64,000 nt of DNA from Alkalihalobacillus bogoriensis ATCC BAA-922 (lineage in GTDB: Bacteria; Bacillota; Bacilli; Bacillales; Bacillaceae_F). The stretch is from positions 124,001 to 188,000 of the forward strand of contig NZ_KK211278.1 in assembly GCF_000621445.1 (NCBI RefSeq), given 5' to 3'. The notes beneath the pieces are model-generated. The model was not told the DNA's origin. It did not search any database and saw nothing but the letters and a program-made list of their open reading frames with translations. Shown piece after piece: positions 53,905 to 61,977 of this stretch (positions within the stretch are counted from its first letter, which is position 1; every line of letters starts with the position of its first letter). The translations under genes were made by a program, and so were the position numbers.

Positions 53905-54447
53905 ATGACGGTGTATCATTTTATTGCGACTAGCACTCCGATTCTTTCTGATACTTTCGAAGACCGCGGGAAAACGATATACGTTGACGATTTATCAGAA
54001 CTGAATTTCAAAATCGAGTTTTACAAAGAAAAGAAAAACAAATATTCACCAAAAGTGAAAATTCCCGTTCGTTATTATGAGACAGAAGAAGATTTCCAAC
54101 AACAAATTGGTGCCCATGAAGTTGACGAAGACCATAATATTCGAACACAATTTCAACATCCTTTTGTATATTATTTGTCTTGTAAAGACACGAGGGAAGG
54201 TTATAAATCTTTGTTTCAAGAGTTAGATAGGTTCTTAAGTCATGGTGAGAGGATTGAAATGTATACTTGCCTAGACGGAGAAGAAGAAAAAAGTAGAAAA
54301 GACTCATTAAGTATTATTGTTAATTTACGAACATTAACATATAAAAATGATATAGGGACATACCGATTGAACGAAAAACGCCTATATCACGAGCTTAGTG
54401 AACGATTTGCGTTCAGAGAACGACAATATGTCATTGTAACTAAGTAA
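53905..54447 (+). CDS. hypothetical cytosolic protein
   Basis: 180 residues from ATG 53905, with AAGGGGG upstream; the open frame begins earlier without an SD. No signal peptide or membrane helix. The sequence opens MTVYHFIATSTPILSDTFED and is rich in charged residues. No family recognised. Followed by a terminator. Confidence 0.75.
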   Translation: MTVYHFIATSTPILSDTFEDRGKTIYVDDLSELNFKIEFYKEKKNKYSPKVKIPVRYYETEEDFQQQIGAHEVDEDHNIRTQFQHPFVYYLSCKDTREGYKSLFQELDRFLSHGERIEMYTCLDGEEEKSRKDSLSIIVNLRTLTYKNDIGTYRLNEKRLYHELSERFAFRERQYVIVTK

Positions 54448-54468
54448 ATTTACTTATATTTCCTTGGA

Positions 54469-54501
54469 AAAGTCATAGTTTCTATAAACTATGGCTTTTT
54501 T
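54469..54501 (+). terminator. intrinsic terminator
   Basis: AAGTCATAGTTT-CTAT-AAACTATGGCTTTTTT; a long stem with a T6 tail, 20 bp after the stop of the preceding gene. Confidence 0.9.
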
Positions 54502-54583
54502 ACATGTTTTTTCAATCTACTTTATAGCAAATAAATGGTAATATAGTAAACGAAACAGTGTATTTTGAGATGGAGCTGAATGC

Positions 54584-55432
54584 ATGAAAAAGGGAAAGAA
54601 GAAGAAATGGATTATTTATTGTTTTGTTCTCGTTTGTTTCATTGGTATCTTTTTTTATGTGCAAAATAATGCGGTTGAAACGACAGAATATACAATTCAA
54701 TTTGATAATATACCAACAATGTTTGACCAGTATAAGATTGTCCAATTATCCGATCTCCATAGCAAATGGTTTGGTCAAGAGCAAAAAAAGCTTATTAAAA
54801 AAGTGGAAAAAGAGAATCCAGATCTCATTGTGTTCACTGGTGATCTTGTAGATTCTAAAAAATATGATGAACAAGCGAGTCTTTCGTTAATGGCTCAATT
54901 AGTAGCCATTGCGCCTGTTTATTTTGTCACAGGAAATCATGAGTGGTGGTCAGGGAAATATAGTAGTTTAGAAGAAGGATTGCTAGCTGCTGGTGTTCAT
55001 GTATTACGAAATGAGAGAGAAGTAATAAAAAGGAATGGGGAAGAAATCGTTCTTTTTGGAATTGATGACCCAGCAGCGTTTGCTACGGAAGAAGAATCCA
55101 ATATAATACTTCATGAGTTACTGGATGATAATAAAAACAACACTAACTTTACGATGTTATTAGCTCATCGCCCTGAGTTGTTTTCCACTTATGCGCAATA
55201 TGAGATCGACCTCATTTTTTCGGGTCATGCCCATGGTGGACAAGTTCGCTTTCCATTTATCGGAGGACTCGTTGCTCCTAATCAAGGATTTTTACCGACA
55301 TATGATGCAGGAATGTTTACAATTAATCAGTCCACCATGATTGTCAATCGTGGACTAGGAAATAGTATTATTCCACTTCGAATTTTTAATAGACCTGAAA
55401 TTGTCGTTGTCACATTGGTAGCAGAGCGCTAG
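54584..55432 (+). CDS. membrane-anchored metallophosphoesterase (YkuE-like)
   Basis: 282 residues. N-terminal membrane helix after MKKGKKKKW, then calcineurin-like motifs: LSDLHSKWFG (D-x-H), FTGDLVDS (GDLxD), VTGNHEWW (GNHE), LAHRPELF, and SGHAHGGQVRFP (GHxH). Similar to YkuE-like enzymes outside or at the membrane in Bacillus. The substrate may be a lipid or wall phosphate ester. AUG is preceded by GATGGAG. Confidence 0.92.
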   Translation: MKKGKKKKWIIYCFVLVCFIGIFFYVQNNAVETTEYTIQFDNIPTMFDQYKIVQLSDLHSKWFGQEQKKLIKKVEKENPDLIVFTGDLVDSKKYDEQASLSLMAQLVAIAPVYFVTGNHEWWSGKYSSLEEGLLAAGVHVLRNEREVIKRNGEEIVLFGIDDPAAFATEEESNIILHELLDDNKNNTNFTMLLAHRPELFSTYAQYEIDLIFSGHAHGGQVRFPFIGGLVAPNQGFLPTYDAGMFTINQSTMIVNRGLGNSIIPLRIFNRPEIVVVTLVAER

Positions 55433-55459
55433 TTAAACGTATAGATTGTGAGGTGTAAT

Positions 55460-55579
55460 ATGGAAGTCATAATTCAATGGTTTATTCTTTTTGGTTTTTT
55501 GCTTATTTTTGTCGGGATACCAGTGTATCTCATTTATCTTCTCTTTCAATATATAAATCGGAATAAATACAATCATTAA
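55460..55579 (+). CDS. 39-residue membrane protein
   Basis: ATG with GAGGTG 5 bp upstream encodes MEVIIQWFILFGFLLIFVGI followed by PVYLIYLL and a basic end (NRNKYNH): one or two helices. Lies 27 bp after the phosphoesterase and overlaps the SD region of the next gene, so it is probably in the operon. No family recognised. Confidence 0.65.
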   Translation: MEVIIQWFILFGFLLIFVGIPVYLIYLLFQYINRNKYNH

Positions 55580-55603
55580 GGTATGGATGAAAGGACGATT
55601 AAA

Positions 55604-56071
55604 GTGAAACCTCAAATGAAAAAGTCGGATTTACAAGATTCTAATGAAATTTGGAATGCAGTGATTACAGTAATGACTGAATATGAATACCCTTCTGATT
55701 CCATAGTTGGTAATGATACATATTTATTGTATCAATATTATTCAGAGCTCGAAAGTGGAGGGCACGAAAGCTTATTTACTTGGTTTTCAGAAACAATTGA
55801 TATGATGGGAATTTTACAATATAGTGGCAAAATAACGGCTTTACTTGAAAAAATAGGAGCGGTTGAATATGCCGCTATTGAAAAAAAGTACATGATAGCG
55901 CTTTGGGAAAAATATAACGCATTAGAGAACGGTGAAATTGAAGAAAATGCCTTTTATTCGATTCTTGAGAAAGTAGACGGAGAGTATTATCAATTAGATG
56001 GGAAGTTGGATCACTTTCTTCAAAACCATTTTGTTGAAGTTCATCAACAATTGATTGATATTATCGAGTAA
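55604..56071 (+). CDS. DMP19-like (DUF4375) protein
   Basis: 155 residues from GTG 55604, 8 bp after AAAGGA; ATG 55583 lies too close to its AAGG. The sequence YLLYQYYSELESGGHESLFT is the DUF4375/DMP19 signature (DNA-mimic proteins in Neisseria; unknown role in Bacilli). Helical, acidic protein, consistent with the family. Linked to the two genes downstream. Confidence 0.8.
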   Translation: MKPQMKKSDLQDSNEIWNAVITVMTEYEYPSDSIVGNDTYLLYQYYSELESGGHESLFTWFSETIDMMGILQYSGKITALLEKIGAVEYAAIEKKYMIALWEKYNALENGEIEENAFYSILEKVDGEYYQLDGKLDHFLQNHFVEVHQQLIDIIE

Positions 56072-56097
56072 CAGTATGGTTAGGGGAGGGATAGAGA

Positions 56098-56385
56098 ATG
56101 GCCAAAGTGAAACCGAAAAAAAATCCGTTGTTTCCAATAGCTAGTGGTGTATTAGCGATGACCGTTCCTTTCTTCGGCTTGATTTTTGGCATCATTGGGG
56201 TAAGGAGCTCAAAAAAGGTGATGATGGTTATACAAGAGAGAAAGGAAGGTATCTCTCAGACGGCGGTTATTGGCTTAATATGCAGCTTGATTGGAATGGT
56301 ATTACAAGGTTTATTACTCCTTGTTGTTGTAGGTTATTTTTTATTCGAGAATCCTGAGACTATGAAAGGGTGGTGGTTTCTATGA
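56098..56385 (+). CDS. DUF4190-like small membrane protein
   Basis: 95 residues: two membrane helices with a conserved-looking FFGLIFGIIGVRSSKKVM segment between, as in DUF4190 proteins. GGGGAGGG precedes ATG. Its stop overlaps the start of the next gene (ATGA). Confidence 0.75.
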   Translation: MAKVKPKKNPLFPIASGVLAMTVPFFGLIFGIIGVRSSKKVMMVIQERKEGISQTAVIGLICSLIGMVLQGLLLLVVVGYFLFENPETMKGWWFL

Positions 56386-56567
56386 CATGGTTGATTGGGA
56401 TTGGAATGGCGATATTGGCTGTTTTATGGTTAGCAGCTGAATTGACGGTAACAGAAGAAAAGGGCAGTGGGATGAAATCATTTCTTAAAGCCTATAAGAA
56501 GTCTATTGTATTTGCATTTGCTCTATTTGCGATGGCAGGAGTTTTGTATTATTCTTTTTTCAATTGA
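56382..56567 (+). CDS. small two-helix membrane protein
   Basis: 61 residues from ATG 56382 (overlapping the upstream stop by 4 bp; AAAGGGTGGTGG upstream). Helices at both ends flank EEKGSGMKSFLKAYKKS. No family recognised. Translationally coupled to the DUF4190-like gene. Confidence 0.75.
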   Translation: MTWLIGIGMAILAVLWLAAELTVTEEKGSGMKSFLKAYKKSIVFAFALFAMAGVLYYSFFN

Positions 56568-56590
56568 CGAGAATAGTCGATCAACGTTGG

Positions 56591-56629
56591 ATAAGCGACT
56601 ATGGGATGATAAAGCTCATAGTCGCTTAT
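56591..56629 (+). terminator. hairpin after the small membrane protein gene
   Basis: ATAAGCGACTATG pairs perfectly with CATAGTCGCTTAT (13 bp). The T-tail is poor (TTACGG), so it may be a stabilising 3' hairpin more than an efficient terminator. Confidence 0.65.
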
Positions 56630-56632
56630 TTA

Positions 56633-56811
56633 CGGACACTGATTCCGCTATTTTCCAATTTCCATAGCTTTTTCAAAGGCTTTCGGACATATGTTCCGCT
56701 AATCGCCGAAAAAATGTGAAAATGAGAGCTGGAATTGGAAAATAGCGGAACGTATGTCCGTTAAGTTTCGAACATCTACCTGTATATAAAGAATAACGGA
56801 ACAGATGTCCG
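56633..56811. repeat. interspersed repeat family A, copy 10 (2+2 layout)
   Basis: Direct units CGGACACTGATTCCGCTA (56633) and CGGACATATGTTCCGCTA (56684); inverted units TAGCGGAACGTATGTCCG (56743) and TAACGGAACAGATGTCCG (56794). It lies between convergent genes. Confidence 0.9.
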
Positions 56812-56817
56812 CATGCT

Positions 56818-57125
56818 TCATTCTTCTGAAATACTAAATCCATCTTGAAATGTGATAATGCCAACTCGGTTTCCATCTTTTTCAAAGGTGTGTAACGCTC
56901 CCATTTGGTCCTTTCTCGCCACCCTTTGACCTTCAATAAACTTAAGATAAAGTCTATTAATCCCGTAATAGGAATACGTATATGCTGTATCGTTATGATT
57001 GGTTTCGAGTTTAGCTGTAATCGGTACAGGAACATTATGGATTGGGGAAGACTTTAATGTACCGAGGTGTAGTGCGAGAATTATGATAATAGCGAGAGGA
57101 AGCGTCCACTTTAATTTTTTTTCAT
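56818..57125 (-). pseudogene. signal-anchored protein with one-base frameshift in an A8 run after the start
   Basis: GGAGG is followed 5 bp later by ATG (57125) and eight As; this frame stops at codon 5. With nine As it would read MKKKLKWTLPLAIIIILALH, a normal signal anchor, joined to the open frame that ends at 56818 (about 100 residues, ending GIITFQDGFSISEE). The frame can be extended to ATG 57183 but that start lies inside the upstream VOC gene with no SD. Sequence error, slippage or mutation cannot be separated here. Confidence 0.65.
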
Positions 57126-57154
57126 AGAATCCTCCATATTTTGAACAAGCCGTA

Positions 57155-57559
57155 TTATGATTCGTTAGGGGCAACAACTTCAACTTTTATTCGGTCTGGG
57201 TCTTCAAAATAGACGGCATAATGGTCGTAGCCGCCTGCGAAAGGATGCTTATTGCCGTATAATATAGGTACATCACGCTCTATCAATTTTACAGTTAGCT
57301 CGTCAATATGCTGGCGTGACTTACCATGGAACGCTAAATGATTGAGACCAACACGACAACGGTGGTACGGAATATCTAAAAATTTGGACTCAGTTTGAAC
57401 AAAAACAATATATGTATCTTGTAGCTTCCAACTTTGGCCTTGTTCCCATTGTTGGTATTTCGAATACCCTAATTCTTCTAGCAACCAGCCCCAAAATGTT
57501 GTTGATGTTTTTAAGTTCGATACATACAATTCGATGTGGTGTAGCAATCCTTGTTTCAT
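57155..57559 (-). CDS. VOC-superfamily (glyoxalase/dioxygenase-like) protein
   Basis: 134 residues. Begins LLHHIELYVSNLKTSTTFWG and ends VYFEDPDRIKVEVVAP, the two-module VOC pattern, with metal-ligand candidates His7, His73 (LNHLAFH) and Glu127. Small-molecule lyase or dioxygenase fold; substrate unknown. GAGGAG precedes ATG. The frameshifted gene lies 30 bp downstream. Confidence 0.88.
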   Translation of the reverse strand: MKQGLLHHIELYVSNLKTSTTFWGWLLEELGYSKYQQWEQGQSWKLQDTYIVFVQTESKFLDIPYHRCRVGLNHLAFHGKSRQHIDELTVKLIERDVPILYGNKHPFAGGYDHYAVYFEDPDRIKVEVVAPNES

Positions 57560-57604
57560 GCCTTACTCCTCGTCTCTAATAAAATCAATAAACAATGATA
57601 TAAG

Positions 57605-57844
57605 TTAAAAATTCAATTTTCTTCGTTTCAATAATAATGAGGATATCATAGAAATTAATAAACAAACACCAATGATTATATACCATGGCTTGCTGTCATA
57701 AGCTATCATAAGGAGTAATTCCCAATAGTTTGCTGGGCCTGAATAGGGCCCGGCACTATGCGGATTATTAAAAATATAAGGCAAAACTCCTAAAAACGTT
57801 AAAATAACTCCAAAGAGAATTAACAAAACGGAGATTATTTTCAT
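57605..57844 (-). CDS. small membrane protein
   Basis: 79 residues: two membrane helices separated by NNPHSAGPYSGPANYWEL, and a basic C-terminus (KRRKLNF). GGGGGGAA precedes ATG. No family recognised. Confidence 0.7.
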   Translation of the reverse strand: MKIISVLLILFGVILTFLGVLPYIFNNPHSAGPYSGPANYWELLLMIAYDSKPWYIIIGVCLLISMISSLLLKRRKLNF

Positions 57845-58013
57845 TGAAATTCCCCCCTTATCATTAAAGTTATTTTATCATGTTTTATATAAATGAAAAC
57901 GAGCCTTCTGATACATTTTACTTGAACAAGCAACCATTTTTGGAGCCCTCCCCTATACGGAGAAATGATAAATCGGTAATCTACTTCCTGACTGTAGGCA
58001 AAGGCGAGTCTCC

Positions 58014-58187
58014 TCATGATTTGCACGAAACCTCACCTTTGCTTTTCATAAAGTTCATATTGAATGAAGCAAAAAATGGCCATGAGAAAAGCAGAAAAAA
58101 AAGAGCAATGGTTACTTTCCAATCGAATATAAAGAAACTAATGCTAGTACTAGCCAACATCCATAATAACCAAAGTTGAGCTTCCAT
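58014..58187 (-). CDS. weakly supported small membrane protein
   Basis: 57 residues from ATG 58187 (MEAQLWLLWMLASTSISFFI ...), two hydrophobic stretches and a basic end. No SD lies in front of this ATG; an AAAGGGG 30 bp upstream fits an out-of-frame TTG. The gene may be mis-started or decayed. Nothing else is recognised between 57845 and 58360. Confidence 0.35.
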   Translation of the reverse strand: MEAQLWLLWMLASTSISFFIFDWKVTIALFFLLFSWPFFASFNMNFMKSKGEVSCKS

Positions 58188-58360
58188 TTGATTTGATATA
58201 CTATCAAATCCCCTTTCTGTTAATGATTTCAAGGGAAAAGTACGGATGGTTTAAGCGTATTCGGTCTTTTGGAAATTATTAATAATTTGTAAAACTTTAT
58301 TCAGAGACTAAATCCTTATTGCCTTTTTGGCTATAAAAATCGAATAATAAATTTAAAAAC

Positions 58361-58717
58361 ATGCAAAAAGGAGGAGGAACGGTTGAAAAGAAAAATAATG
58401 TTATTTTGTTAGTCAGTTGCCTTTCTCTCTTTTTGTTTATTTTTGTCTTTTTTAATAATCAATCGTTAGGAAAAACGTATGAGGGTTATATAGTAGAAAT
58501 AAAGGATAATCGCCTTTTAGTAGTTAATGATGTAAATGTAGAAGAATGGTCTATAGATGACTATGAAGAAAATCTAGAAGATTTAATATGGTTTTATGTA
58601 AAAGAAGATACTACTCAATACGAAGTTGGAGAGAAAGTGAAGATTATCGCAGGTGATGGGATGGAAACATCATTACCCCCTCATGCAGATGCGGTAGACA
58701 TTAAGAAAATAAACTAA
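58361..58717 (+). CDS. signal-anchored protein with doubtful start (YobA-like length, DUF3221-like)
   Basis: Up to 118 residues: an N-terminal membrane helix (VILLVSCLSLFLFIFVFF) and a small beta-rich extracytoplasmic domain beginning GKTYEGYIVEIKDNRLLVVN, similar to DUF3221-type OB-fold proteins. ATG 58361 is in frame but has no SD; the strong AAAGGAGGAGGA fits TTG 58383, which is one base out of frame (an A5 run follows). One extra A would give MKRKNNVILLVSCLSL. Start therefore unresolved. Confidence 0.7.
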   Translation: MQKGGGTVEKKNNVILLVSCLSLFLFIFVFFNNQSLGKTYEGYIVEIKDNRLLVVNDVNVEEWSIDDYEENLEDLIWFYVKEDTTQYEVGEKVKIIAGDGMETSLPPHADAVDIKKIN

Positions 58718-58750
58718 ACAACATGTAAGTTCATTATAGGAGTGTTTTTT

Positions 58751-59230
58751 TTGATAAAAATAATTGTTCAATTTGCTTGTGTAATTTGTGTGCTTGTCGT
58801 AGCTACGGTAGCTTCTTGGTATGAAGGGAGTGCCTTGTTAGACAACCCATGGGAGTGGAAATATTCAGCGCCTATTTCTCAAAACGTCCATGGAGAAATT
58901 CAGTCATCAAGCCAAATTTCACAATTTGACTTCTTTGTTTATGCAGCAAAACATCAACCAATATTTCCGTTTCTTATGATGGTAAGTTTTCTTTATTTCT
59001 TGATTCTTATTGGGTATTTCACACTAAAAAAGTGGGACCGAGGATTTCCTTCGTTTCTGATTTGTATAGCGACAATGTTGCTTCTTGGAAGTTTTGTGAT
59101 GAAAGATTCTCCTACTAGTGGAGGCCAGTTATTTTTTGTTTTTTCGATTATTTTAGGAGTGGCCTTTATTGTGACAGGAAGCTTAATATTGAGTAAAAAT
59201 GGAATGCAATCTAAAGCAATAAATGAATAA
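58751..59230 (+). CDS. YjdJ family membrane protein (DUF4306)
   Basis: 159 residues from TTG 58751 with AGGAG 9 bp upstream. ATVASWYEGSALLDNPWEWK followed by SQFDFFVYAAKHQPIFP is the DUF4306/YjdJ signature. Four membrane helices, extracytoplasmic loop after the first. Function unknown. Terminator follows. Confidence 0.85.
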   Translation: MIKIIVQFACVICVLVVATVASWYEGSALLDNPWEWKYSAPISQNVHGEIQSSSQISQFDFFVYAAKHQPIFPFLMMVSFLYFLILIGYFTLKKWDRGFPSFLICIATMLLLGSFVMKDSPTSGGQLFFVFSIILGVAFIVTGSLILSKNGMQSKAINE

Positions 59231-59239
59231 AGAGGAAAT

Positions 59240-59268
59240 AAGCGGACTTTGATGGTTCGCTTTTTGTT
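59240..59268 (+). terminator. probable terminator of the yjdJ-like gene
   Basis: AAGCGGAC pairs with GTTCGCTT (one G-U), followed by TTTGTTATTTTT. Confidence 0.6.
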
Positions 59269-59334
59269 ATTTTTACTTTAGCTTAAATTCCGATCCTTTA
59301 GTATAATAGGAAAAAAATAGTAGGAGTGAAAAAA

Positions 59335-59823
59335 ATGTCTATCATACTTCAAAAGGTGCTAGAATCGGAAAAACAAGTGTTAAAGAATTTATACTCTCTC
59401 TACCTTCATGACTTGTCTAGTTTTACGTCACATCTGACTATAAATAACGATGGCTTATTTGAATATGAGGATATTGACTTGTTTTGGGCCATAGAAGGGA
59501 TTACCCCTTATTTTATTATGGAAGAGAACACAATCATCGGCTTTTTCCTTTTATTACATCGTCCATTTTTAAAAAAGGATCATGATTTCGGAATCAATGA
59601 TATGTTTATTTTGAATCAATATAAGAGAAAAGGATTTGGTCGACAAGCAGTAGAGGAGATTTTTAAAGAAAACAAAGGAAGCTACTTTATTATCGAATTG
59701 TGTGAGAATGTTTCGGCAGTATCTTTCTGGAAAAAGCTTTTCCAAGAGTTAGAGATTGTGTATGAGGAAAAGGAAGAAATTGTTGATGGAGAACGCTGTT
59801 ATATACATACATTTAAAAGTTAG
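59335..59823 (+). CDS. GNAT-family N-acetyltransferase
   Basis: 162 residues from ATG 59335, 8 bp after AGGAG (GTG 59326 overlaps the SD). Motif A is NDMFILNQYKRKGFGRQAVE (KRKGFG), followed by ELCENVSAVSFWKKLF. A general acetyltransferase without assigned substrate. It ends 14 bp before the two-component genes and may be co-transcribed with them. Confidence 0.87.
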   Translation: MSIILQKVLESEKQVLKNLYSLYLHDLSSFTSHLTINNDGLFEYEDIDLFWAIEGITPYFIMEENTIIGFFLLLHRPFLKKDHDFGINDMFILNQYKRKGFGRQAVEEIFKENKGSYFIIELCENVSAVSFWKKLFQELEIVYEEKEEIVDGERCYIHTFKS

Positions 59824-59837
59824 TGTGGAGGATTAGG

Positions 59838-60506
59838 ATGGTTCATATCTTATATGTTGAAGATGAAAATGAAATTGGAGCTTGGGTAACAAAAGAATTA
59901 ACCGAAAAAGGGTATGAAGTGACATGGCTTCAATCTGGAGAAGGGATTGAGCGGTATATAATGGAAGCGGATTTAATGATATTAGATATTATGCTTCCTG
60001 GCTTAGATGGATTTTCAATTGGAAAACGAATAAAAAAAGAAACGAAAACTCTCCCGGTGTTAATGCTTTCTGCAAGGGCGGCAATTGAAGATAAAATTGA
60101 AGGTTTAAGCTTTGCTGATGATTATTTGACAAAACCATTTCATCCAGATGAGCTTTGTGCAAGAGTAGAAGTATTGTTAAGAAGATTTGAAAAAGATGAG
60201 GAGACTTTACAAATCCATCATTTAACGATTCGTCCTAAAGATATGCATATTAGTAATACAGAGACAAAAGAAGAAATTCAGCTTACCGGAAAACAACGAG
60301 CTATTTTTCAATTTTTTATCCGACATTTAAATCAAATTTTAACGAAGGAACAATTGTTTGAAGGGGTTTGGGGCGAACAGTACATAGAAGGAGATAAAAC
60401 ATTAATGGTCCATATTCGTCATTTACGTGGAAAAATAGAAAAAGACCCAGCAAAACCTGCCGTTATTGAAACGATTCGTGGCATTGGGTATCGGGTGAAA
60501 AGATGA
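59838..60506 (+). CDS. OmpR-family response regulator
   Basis: 222 residues from ATG 59838 (GTGGAGG upstream). Acidic pair YVEDENE, phospho-Asp in LMILDIMLPGLDGF, Lys in DYLTKPFHP. The loop before it reads IEGLSFADDYL, one residue shorter than the usual GLxxGADDYL (the Gly is missing). The winged helix ends ETIRGIGYRVKR. Stop overlaps the kinase start (ATGA). Confidence 0.92.
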   Translation: MVHILYVEDENEIGAWVTKELTEKGYEVTWLQSGEGIERYIMEADLMILDIMLPGLDGFSIGKRIKKETKTLPVLMLSARAAIEDKIEGLSFADDYLTKPFHPDELCARVEVLLRRFEKDEETLQIHHLTIRPKDMHISNTETKEEIQLTGKQRAIFQFFIRHLNQILTKEQLFEGVWGEQYIEGDKTLMVHIRHLRGKIEKDPAKPAVIETIRGIGYRVKR

Positions 60507-61855
60507 ATTTTTTGCGCTCCTTACTCGTAAAATACATGCTCATTATTTTATTTGCGATTGGGCTCGTCCAAATTAGCTTTATTTTAACAGCACTTGTTGT
60601 TTTTAATACAGAGCCATTGCAACAACAGGTCAATCATCTTAATGCAACAGAAATTGAAAATAACTGGCATGAAGAAGCGAACGCCATCTTAACCAATCCG
60701 ACTAAAGCAGTTGAACAGCTTTTTCTCAAGTGGAAAGAAAAGTATCCTGAATCCTCCATGTTTTGGGTTGATGGAGATGGACGATTGCAATTAGAAATCG
60801 ACACAACAGAAAAATTGCCTGCTAATTGGTCGAGTGTAAATACCGCACAATTTTTAAAAAGTCGCTATAATGGTGATCCGTTTACGGTTGTGGCCTTTGT
60901 AGGAGAAAAAGACGCCGATGGCTTTGTTGTTCTTGAGTTACCTCGGGATTTGTTAACTTTCCAAAATGTACAAGAATATGGTCATTTTTTTGTCTTCATG
61001 TTTATTGGCATTATTCTTTTCTTTATTTTCATTTCTTTTTTATTTTTCCGTTCAATTCGAAAACGACTTCTAACGTTACAGCATGCGATGGAAGTTCGCG
61101 AAGTCGATGGTTTGCCAGTTTTAATCGATGTGAAGAAAAAAGACGAGATTGGTCAATTAGAACAAACGTTTAATAAAATGGTGCAAGAATTAAAGGAAAG
61201 TAGACATCGAGAACAACAAGAAGAGCAATTACGGAAAGAGCTCATTGCGAATTTATCCCATGATTTAAGAACACCATTAACGAAAATACGGGCTCACCTT
61301 TATTCACTTGGAAAAGAAGAAGAACTTTCAAAAAACGGGGAGCAATCCGTTGAGATGATGGATCAATCGATTCAACATGTCGATCAATTCATCGAAAACT
61401 TAATGTCCTACACCCTTTTAACAGCAAATAAATACGAATATGAACCGAGCAAAATCGATATCGTTCGGTTGTTACGAAAAACAGTAGCGTCTTGGTATCC
61501 ATTATTTGAAAAAGAATATTTTACAATTGAAGTTGATTTCCTTCCTTTACAAGAAAAAGAATGGCAAATTGACCCACTATGGATGGAACGGATAGTAGAC
61601 AATGTTCTTCAAAATGTGTTGCGTCATGCAAAAGATGGCCGCTTTATTCAAGTAAATACAGTCGTAACAGAAAAAGCTGACGTAATTGTTATAACAGACC
61701 ACGGACCAGGCATTCACCATCAATCAAATGAATCAGGCGTAGGCATTGGGTTATCTATTGTCGATATGATGGTAAAAGAAATGGGATTAGATTGGGAGAT
61801 ATCGTCAGATGAAAGTGGAACGACGGTGAAAATAAGCAGAAATTTTAAAAGTTGA
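60503..61855 (+). CDS. sensor histidine kinase with HAMP domain
   Basis: 450 residues: helix near residues 10-35, extracytoplasmic domain (about 36-160), second helix (about 165-188), HAMP linker, phospho-His in NLSHDLRTPLTKIR, and the ATPase with NVLQNVLRHA (N box), TDHGPGI (G1) and GVGIGLSIVDMM (G2). Forms a pair with the upstream regulator. Signal and target genes unknown; no transporter adjoins. Confidence 0.94.
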   Translation: MNFLRSLLVKYMLIILFAIGLVQISFILTALVVFNTEPLQQQVNHLNATEIENNWHEEANAILTNPTKAVEQLFLKWKEKYPESSMFWVDGDGRLQLEIDTTEKLPANWSSVNTAQFLKSRYNGDPFTVVAFVGEKDADGFVVLELPRDLLTFQNVQEYGHFFVFMFIGIILFFIFISFLFFRSIRKRLLTLQHAMEVREVDGLPVLIDVKKKDEIGQLEQTFNKMVQELKESRHREQQEEQLRKELIANLSHDLRTPLTKIRAHLYSLGKEEELSKNGEQSVEMMDQSIQHVDQFIENLMSYTLLTANKYEYEPSKIDIVRLLRKTVASWYPLFEKEYFTIEVDFLPLQEKEWQIDPLWMERIVDNVLQNVLRHAKDGRFIQVNTVVTEKADVIVITDHGPGIHHQSNESGVGIGLSIVDMMVKEMGLDWEISSDESGTTVKISRNFKS

Positions 61856-61928
61856 ACCGCTCGGATTTATTATTAGGAGTTCGGTTTTGGAGTTTGAAAA
61901 CATTGAAGCGAAATCGTCGCTAAGTGGT

Positions 61929-61964
61929 AAAAAAGGAGCATGGGTTATTAAGCTCCTTTTTTTA
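61929..61964 (+). terminator. terminator after the second two-component system
   Basis: AAAAAAGGAGC pairs with GCTCCTTTTTT; a symmetrical stem with T-tail. Confidence 0.88.
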
Positions 61965-61977
61965 AAAGATAAGAAAG

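Noticed and set aside
56673-57035. 120-codon minus-strand frame
   Set aside because: Reads through repeat A and overlaps the better-supported frame at 56818-57125.
57880-58179. 99-codon + strand frame
   Set aside because: No SD and low-complexity residues; not protein-like.
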